Shown here: in pieces, positions 50,922 to 60,292 of the stretch
Numbering within the stretch: the stretch's first letter is position 1
How the letters are laid out: each line of letters begins with the position of its first letter
Assembly: GCA_963707075.1 (NCBI GenBank)
Contig: CAVPOX010000015.1
Span: forward strand, 1-64,000
Source: CAXMQZ01 sp963707075
GTDB lineage: Bacteria > Acidobacteriota > Thermoanaerobaculia > Multivoradales > JAHEKO01
Direction: 5' to 3'
Length of the DNA stretch: 64,000 bases
Made by a program: the position numbers and the translations under genes
Notes under the pieces: model-generated
Databases searched by the model: none
The model's input: only the letters and a program-made list of their open reading frames with translations
Told to the model about the DNA's origin: nothing

Positions 50922-52175
50922 GTGGATCGGTACCCGCGTCGGCGGGTGGTGGTGACCGGCATCGGCCTGGTGTCGCCTCTCGGGGTTGGCACCGAGGTTA
51001 CCTGGAGGCGTCTGCTCCAGGGTGAAAGTGGCGTGGGTACCATCACACGGTTCGACGCGGCTGAGTATCCCTCCCGCATCGCGGGAGAGGTGCCGGACTT
51101 CGATCCGCTGCAATTTATCGAGAAGAAGGAGCTGAAGAAGACCGATCGCTTCATTCAGCTGGCGCTGGCGGCGAGCCAGGCAGCACTCGAGGACTCCGGT
51201 CTGGTCATCGACGAGGCCAACGCCAGTCGGGTGGGCGTGATCATCGGCTCCGGCATCGGTGGTCTGCCCCTGATCGAACGGACCCACACTATCTTGATGG
51301 AGAAGGGACCGAGTCGGATCTCGCCGTTCTTCATTCCCGGCCTGATCGTCAACATGGCCGCTGGACAGGTGTCGATCCAGCACGGAGCCAAGGGACCGAA
51401 CTCGGCGCCCTGCACGGCCTGCACTACGGGGACACACGCGATCGGTGAAGGCTTCCGTCAGATTCAGTTGGGTCTCGCCGATGCCATGTTTGCGGGCGGG
51501 ACAGAAGGTGTCGTGACTCCGCTCTCGGTCGGAGGCTTTTGCTCGATGAAGGCTCTGTCGACACGCAACGAAGAGCCGGAAAAGGCCTCGCGGCCCTGGG
51601 ACCGGGATCGCGACGGCTTCGTCATGGCCGAGGGCTCAGGGATCGTCATACTCGAGGCCCTCGACAATGCTGTCGCCAGAGAGGCCAGGATCTACGCCGA
51701 GGTCGTCGGCTATGGCATGAGCGCCGATGCGTATCACATTTCGGCACCTCAGCCGGAGGGAGTCGGGGCTGCCGCCGTGATGTCACACGCCCTGGCGGAT
51801 GCGAATCTGCCTCCAGAAAAGATCGATTACATCAACGCCCACGGTACCTCGACACAGCTCGGCGATCTGGCCGAGGTCCTGGCTATCAAGGAGGTCTTTG
51901 GCGAGCACGCCTATCGGCTCGCCATCTCCTCGACCAAGTCCTCGACCGGTCATCTGCTCGGGGCTTCGGGAGGGCTCGAGGCCGGAGTGCTGGCTCTGGT
52001 GCTCGATCAGCAGATCCTTCCACCGACCATCAACCTGGACCATCCCGGTGAAGGCTGCGATCTTGACTTCGTTCCCAACGAAGCGCGTCAGGCGGATGTC
52101 GAGTATGGGCTGAGCAATTCGTTCGGCTTCGGTGGCACCAATGGTGCCCTGGTCCTTCGCCGCTGGGCCCCCTAG
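50922..52175 (+). CDS. fabF: 3-oxoacyl-ACP synthase II
   Basis: A 417-residue condensing enzyme for elongation of fatty acids. The nucleophile is Cys167 in PCTACTTGTHAIG, and the two His are in NAHGTSTQLGD and STGHLLGASG. C-terminal NSFGFGGTNG is conserved. The start is GTG 50922, three bases after acpP. The stop lies 14 bases before aroDE. Confidence 0.97.
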   Translation: MDRYPRRRVVVTGIGLVSPLGVGTEVTWRRLLQGESGVGTITRFDAAEYPSRIAGEVPDFDPLQFIEKKELKKTDRFIQLALAASQAALEDSGLVIDEANASRVGVIIGSGIGGLPLIERTHTILMEKGPSRISPFFIPGLIVNMAAGQVSIQHGAKGPNSAPCTACTTGTHAIGEGFRQIQLGLADAMFAGGTEGVVTPLSVGGFCSMKALSTRNEEPEKASRPWDRDRDGFVMAEGSGIVILEALDNAVAREARIYAEVVGYGMSADAYHISAPQPEGVGAAAVMSHALADANLPPEKIDYINAHGTSTQLGDLAEVLAIKEVFGEHAYRLAISSTKSSTGHLLGASGGLEAGVLALVLDQQILPPTINLDHPGEGCDLDFVPNEARQADVEYGLSNSFGFGGTNGALVLRRWAP

Positions 52176-52189
52176 CTCAGACGGAAGCC

Positions 52190-53662
52190 TTGAATACCAG
52201 TGCTCTGATCGTCGCGACATTGACCGAAGCTCCGGCAGCGGAGCAGTTGATGACGCTGTCGAGGCAGGCCGATATTCTCGAGGTCCGAGACGATCTCGTC
52301 AAAGGGCTCGCACCGGACTGGCTGCGCTCTCACTTTGCGGGAGAGCTGCTGTATACCCTGCGTAGTCGCGAAGAGGGAGGTCGGTCCGAGGTCTCACGGG
52401 AAAGAAGGCATCAGCGCCTTATCGACGCAGCCAATCACTTCGATTTGATCGATCTGGAGGTCGAGCGAGATCTCTCAGCGGAGGTGCTCACCGCGATCGA
52501 ACCTGCAAGCCGAATCATTTCCTGGCATGGTGTGGCTGCGAACTTGACATCGCTGCAGGAGGTTTTCCGGCGTATGCAGACAGTACCGGCGCGGTTCTAC
52601 AAGATCGTACCCGCGGCAGAGCAGTCGAGCCAGGAAGTGGTCCCGTTGGCACTGTTGCATTCTCTCCGGCGGTCAGACCTCATTGCTTTTGCCACGGGGG
52701 CACTGGGGTCCTGGACACGGTTGGCAGCCCCGCGCCTGGGTGCTCCTGTGGTCTTCGGATCAGCAGGAACCACTCCTGCCGCGCCGGGGCAGTTCAGCGT
52801 GCAGCAACTGCGAGAAGACTACGGGCTGCCCAGCATGAGACCAGTGGAGGAAATCTGTGGGCTGGTCGGACACGGGATCAGCCACAGCCTGTCGCCTCGG
52901 TTGCACAACCGAGCGTACCGATTGCTGGGTTTGCCTTTTCTCTACCTGCCATTCGACGTCGAGCACTTTGGCGAGTTCTGGCTCGAGCTCGTCGAGAGCG
53001 GCGTCTTCGATGAGCTGGGTGTCGCCTTGCGCGGCCTCAGTGTCACAACTCCACACAAGCGGATTGCGGCGGCAGTCGGTGGAGTTGCAAGTCCTTTGGT
53101 CGATTGGTTGGGCTCGGCCAACACCCTGGTGAGACTGGGAGAGGTGTGGGAAGCTGAATCCACAGATGGCGACGGAGTGATACAACCGCTGACCTCGAGG
53201 GGGGTGTCGATCGCGGGCCGTACGGCGGGAGTCGTGGGCGCTGGGGGTGCCGGAAGAGCCGCCGCCGCAGCGCTCAAGGGTCGGGGTGCCAAGGTGGTCC
53301 TGGTCAACCGAGGCGTCGAACGTGGCAAGCGGGCCGCCAAAGAGCTCGGGGTGGCTTATGCGGCGTTGGACGGGTTCGATCCGGCAGGGTATGAGATCGT
53401 CGTGCATGCGACATCGCTGGGACGCGACCCGGACGAGACACCACCCTTCGACCCCATGCGGATGTCTGCCGAGGCGATCCTGATCGATCTGGTCTACCAT
53501 GCTACGAGACCGACGCGCCTGGTGGAGGAGGCGCGGCTGGCAGGTCGACAGGCGGTCGACGGTCGCGAGGTGCTTCTTGCCCAGGCTGCCCCTCAGTTTC
53601 GCCTGATGACAGGACATGAGTTCCCGTCCGACCAGCTTCGCGAGGTCATCGGGCTGTCATGA
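52190..53662 (+). CDS. aroDE: Bifunctional 3-dehydroquinate dehydratase / shikimate dehydrogenase
   Basis: A 490-residue fusion for steps three and four of the shikimate pathway. Residues about 1-215 are a type I (Schiff-base) dehydratase, with Lys138 in RFYKIVP and His113 in SWHG. Residues about 222-490 are the dehydrogenase: SHSLSPRLHN, LSVTTPHK with the catalytic Lys, and the NADPH loop GAGGAGRAA. Fused AroD-AroE is the plant arrangement and is also found in some bacterial phyla. The start is TTG 52190, after GGAAG. The stop overlaps trpE by four bases. Confidence 0.94.
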   Translation: MNTSALIVATLTEAPAAEQLMTLSRQADILEVRDDLVKGLAPDWLRSHFAGELLYTLRSREEGGRSEVSRERRHQRLIDAANHFDLIDLEVERDLSAEVLTAIEPASRIISWHGVAANLTSLQEVFRRMQTVPARFYKIVPAAEQSSQEVVPLALLHSLRRSDLIAFATGALGSWTRLAAPRLGAPVVFGSAGTTPAAPGQFSVQQLREDYGLPSMRPVEEICGLVGHGISHSLSPRLHNRAYRLLGLPFLYLPFDVEHFGEFWLELVESGVFDELGVALRGLSVTTPHKRIAAAVGGVASPLVDWLGSANTLVRLGEVWEAESTDGDGVIQPLTSRGVSIAGRTAGVVGAGGAGRAAAAALKGRGAKVVLVNRGVERGKRAAKELGVAYAALDGFDPAGYEIVVHATSLGRDPDETPPFDPMRMSAEAILIDLVYHATRPTRLVEEARLAGRQAVDGREVLLAQAAPQFRLMTGHEFPSDQLREVIGLS

Positions 53663-55122
53663 GCGAAACGCGCAATGGCTCCATGAAGCGGCGAGCCCGC
53701 CCTCACATTCGTGAGTTCCTGGCGGACAGCCTGACGCCACTTGGTGTGTACCGACGTCTCGCAGCCCAGTCGCCAACGCGATTCCTGTTCGAGAGTGTCA
53801 CAGGTGGCGATTCAGTCTCCAGGTATAGCTTCCTGGGAGCTTCACCGCGGGGAACCTATCGGTTGCAGGGAGACCGCCTCGAGCTCGAGCGCTCTGGAAC
53901 TCGGGTCCGCTTCGACGGTGACCCTCTCGAAAACCTGCGAGCGGAGCTGATGGCTATCGAGTCGGATCAGGGGCACCTGCCTCTGACCGGGGGATTTGTC
54001 GGATTCCTCGGTTACGACTTCGTGCGGCTTCTGGAGCGTCTGCCGGGATCTCCTCCTGATCCCTTTGGCCTGCCGCTGGCTCTGTTCGCCCGGTTCGACA
54101 ACCTGGTGATTTTCGATCATGCGCATCAGAAGGTTCTGGCGATTGCCAACGAGATCGAAGGCGAGGTGTCACGGCAGGAGGCCGACTATCAGTTGGATGC
54201 CCTGACGACTTTGCTGACCCAAGCGGCCGAAGGTAACGCGATCGAAGTGCCAGGCAGTAGCCCGGACCTCTTGCCACCCCCTGAGCCAAGCATGTCGAAT
54301 GAGGAGTTTGGAGCCGCAGTCGACCGCGCCAAGGAGCACATCGCCGCCGGCGACATCTTTCAGGTGGTACTGGCCCGTCGCTGGTCCATGCAGCTGGACA
54401 TCCAGCCATTGGCGCTCTACCGCGCGTTGCGAACGGTAAACCCAAGTCCCTATATGGTGCTATTCGAGACACCAGAGGTGTCCCTTGTCGGGGCTTCGCC
54501 GGAGATGCTGGTGAGGAAGTCGGGCTGCCGGATCGAGACGCGACCCATCGCGGGTACTCGCCCGCGTTCAGCCGATCCGGCTGAAGATCGACGTCTCGCC
54601 GAAGAGTTGCTCGCTGATGAGAAGGAACGCGCGGAGCACGTGATGCTGGTAGATCTGGGTCGCAACGATCTCGGACGCGTTGCGACTCCGGCCAGCGTCA
54701 CCCTGCCCAGTTTCATGGAGATCGAGCGCTACAGCCACGTCATGCATATCGTTACCGGTGTGGAAGCTGAGATAGGGGAGGGTCGGGTAGCGTTCGATGC
54801 CTTGAGTGCTTGCTTCCCAGCGGGAACCGTTTCCGGGGCGCCCAAGATCCGGGCGATGGAGATTATCGATGAGCTGGAGCCGGAAGGGCGGGGGCCTTAT
54901 GCCGGCGCGGTTGGATATCTTTCCTACGGCGGTGACCTCGATACCTGCATTACGATTCGCACGCTGGTGGTGAGACCCGGCGAGGTGTCGGTGACGGCGG
55001 GGGCCGGGATCGTTGCCGATTCCGACCCGGCCGCTGAGGCGAGAGAGACCGAAAACAAGGCCGCGGCCACACTGACAGCAGTCGAGCTGGCAGTCAGCCT
55101 GGACAGGATGCAAGACGCCTAG
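53659..55122 (+). CDS. trpE: Anthranilate synthase component I
   Basis: A 487-residue TrpE that converts chorismate plus ammonia to anthranilate. The C-terminal chorismate domain carries IAAGDIFQVVLARR, PSPYMVLFETPEVSLVGASPEM, RPIAGTRPR and DLGRNDLGRV. The tryptophan-feedback region near the N-terminus reads LFESVTGGD, close to the LLES consensus. It overlaps aroDE by four bases; trpG follows after 24. Confidence 0.97.
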   Translation: MSETRNGSMKRRARPHIREFLADSLTPLGVYRRLAAQSPTRFLFESVTGGDSVSRYSFLGASPRGTYRLQGDRLELERSGTRVRFDGDPLENLRAELMAIESDQGHLPLTGGFVGFLGYDFVRLLERLPGSPPDPFGLPLALFARFDNLVIFDHAHQKVLAIANEIEGEVSRQEADYQLDALTTLLTQAAEGNAIEVPGSSPDLLPPPEPSMSNEEFGAAVDRAKEHIAAGDIFQVVLARRWSMQLDIQPLALYRALRTVNPSPYMVLFETPEVSLVGASPEMLVRKSGCRIETRPIAGTRPRSADPAEDRRLAEELLADEKERAEHVMLVDLGRNDLGRVATPASVTLPSFMEIERYSHVMHIVTGVEAEIGEGRVAFDALSACFPAGTVSGAPKIRAMEIIDELEPEGRGPYAGAVGYLSYGGDLDTCITIRTLVVRPGEVSVTAGAGIVADSDPAAEARETENKAAATLTAVELAVSLDRMQDA

Positions 55123-55146
55123 GACGCGAGTGCCGAAAGTGAATTG

Positions 55147-55740
55147 ATGATTCTCGTTGTCGACAACTACGACTCCTTCACCTTCAACCTGGTGCAGCTT
55201 CTCTGGGGTCGCAACCTCGAGGTAGAGGTTCTGCGCAACGATGTGGAGTCGGCCGAGCAGATGCTCGCTCGGCGGCCGGACGGCATCATCCTGTCGCCTG
55301 GACCCGGGCGGCCCGAAGAGGCGGGGGTCTGTCTCGGACTTCTGGCCGCGCGGCCAGATGTTCCCCTGCTGGGAGTCTGCCTCGGCCATCAGGTCTTGGG
55401 AGTCGCTTTCGGTGCCGAGGTCGGCAGAGCTGCTCACCTGATGCACGGCAAGACATCGCTGATTCGTCACCATGAGGAGGGGATCTTCTCAGGGCTGTCC
55501 AATCCTTTTGTGGCGACTCGGTATCACAGCCTCGAGGTTCGCGAGGCTTCCCTGGCCGACGATCTTGTTGCCGTCGCGTGGAGTGATGATGGCACTCTCA
55601 TGGGTATGCGACATCAGGAAAGACCCTATTGGGGGGTCCAATTTCATCCGGAGTCCATCCTGACTGCAGAAGGACCGCACTTGTTGGACAACTTTCTGGC
55701 GTTGTGTCAGGAGAACGATGAGGGCGTCCATCGTGGGTAG
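55147..55740 (+). CDS. trpG: Anthranilate synthase component II (glutamine amidotransferase)
   Basis: A 197-residue class I amidotransferase that supplies ammonia to TrpE. Nucleophile Cys78 in GVCLGHQ, and the His-Glu pair in FHPESIL. The N-terminus ILVVDNYDSFTFN is typical of TrpG/PabA, and it could serve both enzymes. ATG 55147 is used rather than the TTG three bases earlier. trpD starts inside its last codons. Confidence 0.97.
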   Translation: MILVVDNYDSFTFNLVQLLWGRNLEVEVLRNDVESAEQMLARRPDGIILSPGPGRPEEAGVCLGLLAARPDVPLLGVCLGHQVLGVAFGAEVGRAAHLMHGKTSLIRHHEEGIFSGLSNPFVATRYHSLEVREASLADDLVAVAWSDDGTLMGMRHQERPYWGVQFHPESILTAEGPHLLDNFLALCQENDEGVHRG

Positions 55741-56773
55741 TGAGGCGTTGGGCGTAAGCGATGCGCTGGCCTGTCTGATCGCTGGCCGAGACCTGTCGCA
55801 GTCCGAAACCCGTTGGCTCTTTGGCGAGTTGATGGAAGGGCGGATCGACAGATCCTCGATTGCCGGCCTGCTGGTGGCGTTGGCGGCCAAAGGCGAGTCT
55901 GCGGAGGAGATCGCTGGAGCCGCGTCAGCGATGCGTCAGCGATTGGTGCCGATTCCTACCGACAGGATGGACATCGTGGATACCTGTGGCACCGGAGGCG
56001 ATGGCAAGGGGACCTTCAATATCTCCACCGCCGCCGCCATTGTCGCGGCAGCTGGCGGGGTCCCCGTAGCCAAACATGGCAACCGATCGGTATCCAGTCG
56101 TTCTGGTAGTGCGGATATTCTCGAGGCTCTGGGAGTGATGATAGAGGTAGACCCGATTCGCGCTGGGCAGGCTCTCGATCGGCTGGGCATCGCATTTCTC
56201 TTTGCGCCCCGGCTCCATCCGGCGATGAAGCAGGTCATGCCGGTCCGTCAAGCGCTGGGCATCCGGACGATCTTCAATATTCTCGGACCGCTGACCAATC
56301 CCGCAGGAGCGCGACGTCAGGTCATGGGGGTCTACGAAGATCGGCTTGTACCCTTGATGGGTGAGGTCTTGCGACAGCTGGGTTGTGATCACGCACTGGT
56401 GGTCCGCGGGGCTGATGGGCTGGATGAGCTGACCACGACCACTTCCAGCCTGGTCGTCGAGGTTCGGGGCGAATCGATCGAGCAGTATCGCGTCCATCCG
56501 GCAGATCTGGGTTTGGAGCTCGCCAGCCCGGACGATCTGCTCGGGGGCGACCCGGAGCTCAACGCGCGACTGTTTCTGGAGGTTCTCGCAGGAACTGCAG
56601 GCCCGCTGCTCGACATTACGGTTTTGAATGCGGGGGCCGCGATTTATGTCGGTGGGCGATGCGCGACTCTGGCTGAGGGCGTCGAGGTTGCCCGACAGGC
56701 GGTGATGTCGGGTGCCGGGAGAAGAAAGCTCGAAGATCTACGGCAATTCGATGCGGGCGAGATCGATGCCTGA
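55718..56773 (+). CDS. trpD: Anthranilate phosphoribosyltransferase
   Basis: A 351-residue TrpD that attaches phosphoribosyl to anthranilate. PRPP-site motifs are VDTCGTGGDG and KHGNRSVSSRSGSADILEALG, and the anthranilate side shows RTIFNILGPLTNP. It overlaps trpG by 23 bases from ATG 55718; a GTG at 55736 is another possible start. It overlaps trpC by eight bases. Confidence 0.97.
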   Translation: MRASIVGSEALGVSDALACLIAGRDLSQSETRWLFGELMEGRIDRSSIAGLLVALAAKGESAEEIAGAASAMRQRLVPIPTDRMDIVDTCGTGGDGKGTFNISTAAAIVAAAGGVPVAKHGNRSVSSRSGSADILEALGVMIEVDPIRAGQALDRLGIAFLFAPRLHPAMKQVMPVRQALGIRTIFNILGPLTNPAGARRQVMGVYEDRLVPLMGEVLRQLGCDHALVVRGADGLDELTTTTSSLVVEVRGESIEQYRVHPADLGLELASPDDLLGGDPELNARLFLEVLAGTAGPLLDITVLNAGAAIYVGGRCATLAEGVEVARQAVMSGAGRRKLEDLRQFDAGEIDA

Positions 56774-57566
56774 GGTCGCCGATATCCTGAAGAAGATCGT
56801 GGCGCGAAGACGAGCTCGGGTCGAAGAGCTCCTGCTTTCAGGGCCCGAGATCGGCCGGAGCCATGGGGGGCGGCCCCTGGCTCTGGCCGACGGGCGCCGG
56901 TTCAGTCAGGCTCTCGAGTCGGCGCCCGGCAGGGCCGTGATCGCCGAGGTGAAGATGGGTTCGCCAAGACTGGGATCGCTGCAAGACTCGCTCGATCCGT
57001 TGGCACAAGCGTCCCTGTATGCCGAGAACGGTGCGGCCTGTCTGTCCGTGGTGGTCGAACCCGACTTCTTTTTCGGCAGCTATGGACTGCTGACCCGGTG
57101 TCGAAAGGTCTCAGGGCTGCCGACTCTGGCAAAGGATTTCGTCGTTCATCCCATTCAACTCGACTGGGCCCGGGATGCCGGGGCGGACGCGGTGCTGCTG
57201 ATCGCCGCGCTGCATGGCGCTACCGAGCTGGCAGCGCTGGCGGCGCAGGCCCGTCGACTCGGTCTGGTTCCACTCGTAGAGTGTCATTCCGAAACCGATC
57301 TCAGCCTGCTGACCGGGTCCGATTGGGAGCTGATCGGTATCAACAACCGAGACCTTCGCACCTTCGATGTCAGTCTCGATCGATCGATCGCACTTCTGCC
57401 GCGACTGCCGGCCGACTCGTTGAAGGTCGCCGAAAGCGGTATCGAGTCGGGAGACGATGTCGCCAAGCTCGAGCGGGCAGGTTTCAGGGGCTTTCTGGTG
57501 GGTGAGACATTGCTCCTGGCGTCGGATCCGGCAGCGAAGCTCCGTGAGCTGGTGGGGATCGAGTGA
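56766..57566 (+). CDS. trpC: Indole-3-glycerol phosphate synthase
   Basis: A 266-residue TIM-barrel enzyme that closes the indole ring. Landmarks: ILKKIVARRRARVEEL at the N-terminus, IAEVKMGSPRLGSL with the catalytic Lys, LAKDFVVHPIQL, IGINNRDLRTFDVSL and AESGIESGDD. ATG 56766 gives the normal length; an open frame reaching to 56712 lies inside trpD. The usual KxxSPSKG motif is slightly altered (Met-Gly-Ser-Pro-Arg). TrpC is separate from TrpF, unlike in enterobacteria. Confidence 0.96.
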   Translation: MPEVADILKKIVARRRARVEELLLSGPEIGRSHGGRPLALADGRRFSQALESAPGRAVIAEVKMGSPRLGSLQDSLDPLAQASLYAENGAACLSVVVEPDFFFGSYGLLTRCRKVSGLPTLAKDFVVHPIQLDWARDAGADAVLLIAALHGATELAALAAQARRLGLVPLVECHSETDLSLLTGSDWELIGINNRDLRTFDVSLDRSIALLPRLPADSLKVAESGIESGDDVAKLERAGFRGFLVGETLLLASDPAAKLRELVGIE

Positions 57567-58204
57567 ATAGGTCGAGAGCTGTGGGCGTCAAGGTCTGTGG
57601 TGTGACCCGAGTCGAAGACGCGATGCTGGCTGTGGAGTTGGGGGCTGACTTTATCGGGCTCAACTTCTGGCCGAGGAGCCCGAGGTATTTGACGCTCGAA
57701 GCTGCAAGGCCGATTGTCGAGGCAGTGCGCGGTCCCACCAGCCTGGTGGGTGTATGGGTGGATCCCGATCGGCACGAAGTCGCATCAGTCGACCTCGAGT
57801 TGCAGCTCGATCTGCTTCAATTCCATGGCGACCTTGAACCGGGGTCGGTGAGCTGGTTCCCGGGCCGAGTGATCAAGGCGCTGCGGGTCGATCCTGACTT
57901 CGGGGAGAACAGTCTGCTCCAGTTCGACGAGGCGTGGGGGTTTCTCTTCGATCGTGCGCCTGCCGGAGTCTTCGGCGGTACAGGAGAATCCTGGTCGTAT
58001 GAGAGGATTGCCGACCTGGAGACGCCCAAACCGGTATTGCTGGCCGGCGGGCTGAACCCGACGAATGTCGCCGCAGCGATCGCTGCCAGCGGTGCAGACA
58101 TAGTCGATGTCTGTTCCGGTGTGGAGGTCAGGCCGGGAATCAAGGATCGCGCGCTTCTCGTGCGATTCATGGAAGAGGTAGGAAATGCCAAAGACAGACA
58201 CTAG
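57563..58204 (+). CDS. trpF: Phosphoribosylanthranilate isomerase
   Basis: A 213-residue TIM-barrel isomerase. The catalytic Cys is in VKVCGVTRVEDA and the Asp in DVCSGVEVRPG; FIGLNFWPRSPRY is conserved. The start is GTG 57563, overlapping the trpC stop (GTGA), and the end overlaps trpB by 20 bases. Confidence 0.96.
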   Translation: MNRSRAVGVKVCGVTRVEDAMLAVELGADFIGLNFWPRSPRYLTLEAARPIVEAVRGPTSLVGVWVDPDRHEVASVDLELQLDLLQFHGDLEPGSVSWFPGRVIKALRVDPDFGENSLLQFDEAWGFLFDRAPAGVFGGTGESWSYERIADLETPKPVLLAGGLNPTNVAAAIAASGADIVDVCSGVEVRPGIKDRALLVRFMEEVGNAKDRH

Positions 58205-59462
58205 GAATATCGGATACTTCGGTGGCTATGGTGGGCGATTCGCCCCCGAGACGCTGATGGCGCCACTGGAGGAGCTGGCAAAGGCCTACGACAAGTTGAG
58301 CCGTAAACGGGATTTTCGACGGCGACTCAACTTCTTTCTCAGCGACTACGCGGGTCGGCCGACCCCGCTGTATCGGGCCGACCGATTGTCCGACACGCTG
58401 GGTGGTGCCAGGATCTATCTCAAGCGCGAGGATCTTCTGCACACCGGCGCGCACAAGCTCAACAACTCTTTGGGGCAAGTCCTGTTGGCGCAGGCAATGG
58501 GCAAGAAGCGTGTCATCGCGGAGACCGGCGCGGGGCAACACGGTGTGGCCACGGCCACGGCCGCCGCTCTTCTCGGGCTCGAGGCTACGATCTATATGGG
58601 TGTCGAAGACATGCACCGGCAGCGCCTAAACGTGGAGCGCATGCGGCTTCTGGGTGCGGAGGTGGCTCCGGTAGACGCCGGTAGCAGGACACTGAAGGAT
58701 GCGATCAACGAAGCGATGCGCGACTGGGTCACCAACGTCCGAACGACGCACTACGTTCTGGGTTCGGTTCTGGGTCCGGATCCCTTCCCGCGGATCGTGC
58801 GCGATTTTCAGACCGTGATCGGTGTCGAAGCCAAACGCCAGCTGAAGAAGAGCGCGGGTCAGGACTGGCCCCACCTGGCCATTGCCTGTGTGGGCGGTGG
58901 GAGCAACTCGATCGGTCTCTTTCGGGCCTTCATCGACGATTCCCGTACTCGCATGATCGGGGTCGAAGCCGGTGGAACAGGTGATTTGCTCGGCCAACAC
59001 GCGGCGCGATTCCGCGGCGGCTCGCTCGGTGTGCTTCACGGTACCAAGACGCTGGTCCTGCAGAATGCCGAAGGTCAGATCGCCGGCACGCATTCGGTGT
59101 CCGCCGGTCTCGACTATCCGGCTGTCGGACCCGAGCACGTCTTTCTGCACGATAAGGGAAGAGTCGAGTACACCTCGGTAAGCGATGAAGAAGCTATCGA
59201 AGCCTTTCATCTCCTGGCCTCGACGGAGGGTATCTTGCCGGCTCTCGAGTCGGCGCATGCCATCGCCGAGGTCGTCAAGCGAGCACCGCATCTCGGTCCA
59301 AAGCGGATCATTCTGGTGAACCTCTCCGGCCGCGGCGACAAGGACGTCGAATCGGTACTCGGGTTTGGCGAGGAGAAGACCGGTGAGGACGAGAGCAGCT
59401 CGCGACGGGCTCGTCACCCGGCCGAGACCTGGAAGAAAGTGATTTGGGGAGGTGAGTCATGA
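58185..59462 (+). CDS. trpB: Tryptophan synthase beta chain
   Basis: A 425-residue PLP enzyme that joins indole and serine. The PLP Lys is in HTGAHKLNNSLGQ; GAGQHGVATATAAALLG and CVGGGSNSIGLF bind substrate and phosphate. The type is TrpB1 (N-terminal GYFGGYGGRFAPETL). It is somewhat longer than the usual 395-400 residues because of a polar C-terminal tail (EEKTGEDESSSRRAR). It overlaps trpA by four bases. Confidence 0.97.
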   Translation: MPKTDTRNIGYFGGYGGRFAPETLMAPLEELAKAYDKLSRKRDFRRRLNFFLSDYAGRPTPLYRADRLSDTLGGARIYLKREDLLHTGAHKLNNSLGQVLLAQAMGKKRVIAETGAGQHGVATATAAALLGLEATIYMGVEDMHRQRLNVERMRLLGAEVAPVDAGSRTLKDAINEAMRDWVTNVRTTHYVLGSVLGPDPFPRIVRDFQTVIGVEAKRQLKKSAGQDWPHLAIACVGGGSNSIGLFRAFIDDSRTRMIGVEAGGTGDLLGQHAARFRGGSLGVLHGTKTLVLQNAEGQIAGTHSVSAGLDYPAVGPEHVFLHDKGRVEYTSVSDEEAIEAFHLLASTEGILPALESAHAIAEVVKRAPHLGPKRIILVNLSGRGDKDVESVLGFGEEKTGEDESSSRRARHPAETWKKVIWGGES

Positions 59463-60274
59463 GCAGGCTCGAGGCGGTGTTCGCGGAGGTAGCCGAGGAG
59501 GATCGAGCTGCTTTCATTCCCTATCTGACGGGCGGAGATCCGGATCTCGGAACTGCCAGTGAGTTGGTGGCCACGCTGGTCGACTCGGGTGCCGACATCA
59601 TCGAGATCGGTGTTCCGTTCAGCGATCCGATTGCCGATGGTCCGGTCAATCAGCGCTCTGCGACTCGAGCTCTCGAGGCGGGCACGACGCTGTCCGGGAT
59701 CCTCGATCTCGTCGCCAGGCATCGCAGCCGATCCGACGTACCGATCGTGCTGTTCTCATATTTCAACCCTCTCTTCGTGCGTGGAGCCCGAGAGTTTGCT
59801 TCCCAGGCTGCGGACTCCGGTGTCGACGGAGTCCTTTGCGTCGACCTGCCCCCGGCCGAGGCCACGAGCGACTTCGCGCCGGCACTCAGGGAGCAGGGTA
59901 TCGATACGATCTTCTTGTTATCACCGACGAGTACCCGTGAACGGATCAAGGAGGTCAGCGAGATCGCGAGCGGATTCGTGTATTACGTATCTCGCACCGG
60001 CGTTACAGGGGTGCGGTCGGAGCTGGAAAAGGAGTTGGGGCGGGAGGTCAAGCGCGTGGCCAAGCGCCTCGAGTTGCCTCTTGCTGTCGGATTCGGCATC
60101 TCGACGGCGGAGCAGGTCAGCAAGGTAGCCAAGATCGCGGACGGGGTGGTAGTCGGTAGTGCGTTGGTGCGGATCATCGAAGAAAACCAGGGCAATCCCG
60201 ACCTGGCTCGAATTCTGGGCTCCCAGGCGCGACTTTTCGCTGCCGCAACGCATCGCCGCCGGAGCCGTAGATAG
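59459..60274 (+). CDS. trpA: Tryptophan synthase alpha chain
   Basis: A 271-residue TIM-barrel subunit that releases indole from indole-3-glycerol phosphate and channels it to TrpB. Catalytic residues lie in AFIPYLTGGDPD (Asp of the loop) and EIGVPFSDPIADGP; LFSYFNPLFVRG and YVSRTGVTGVR are standard. It is the last of the seven trp genes, 18 bases before the esterase gene. Confidence 0.97.
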   Translation: MSRLEAVFAEVAEEDRAAFIPYLTGGDPDLGTASELVATLVDSGADIIEIGVPFSDPIADGPVNQRSATRALEAGTTLSGILDLVARHRSRSDVPIVLFSYFNPLFVRGAREFASQAADSGVDGVLCVDLPPAEATSDFAPALREQGIDTIFLLSPTSTRERIKEVSEIASGFVYYVSRTGVTGVRSELEKELGREVKRVAKRLELPLAVGFGISTAEQVSKVAKIADGVVVGSALVRIIEENQGNPDLARILGSQARLFAAATHRRRSRR

Positions 60275-60292
60275 CAGGGCTCGAGATCTTCG

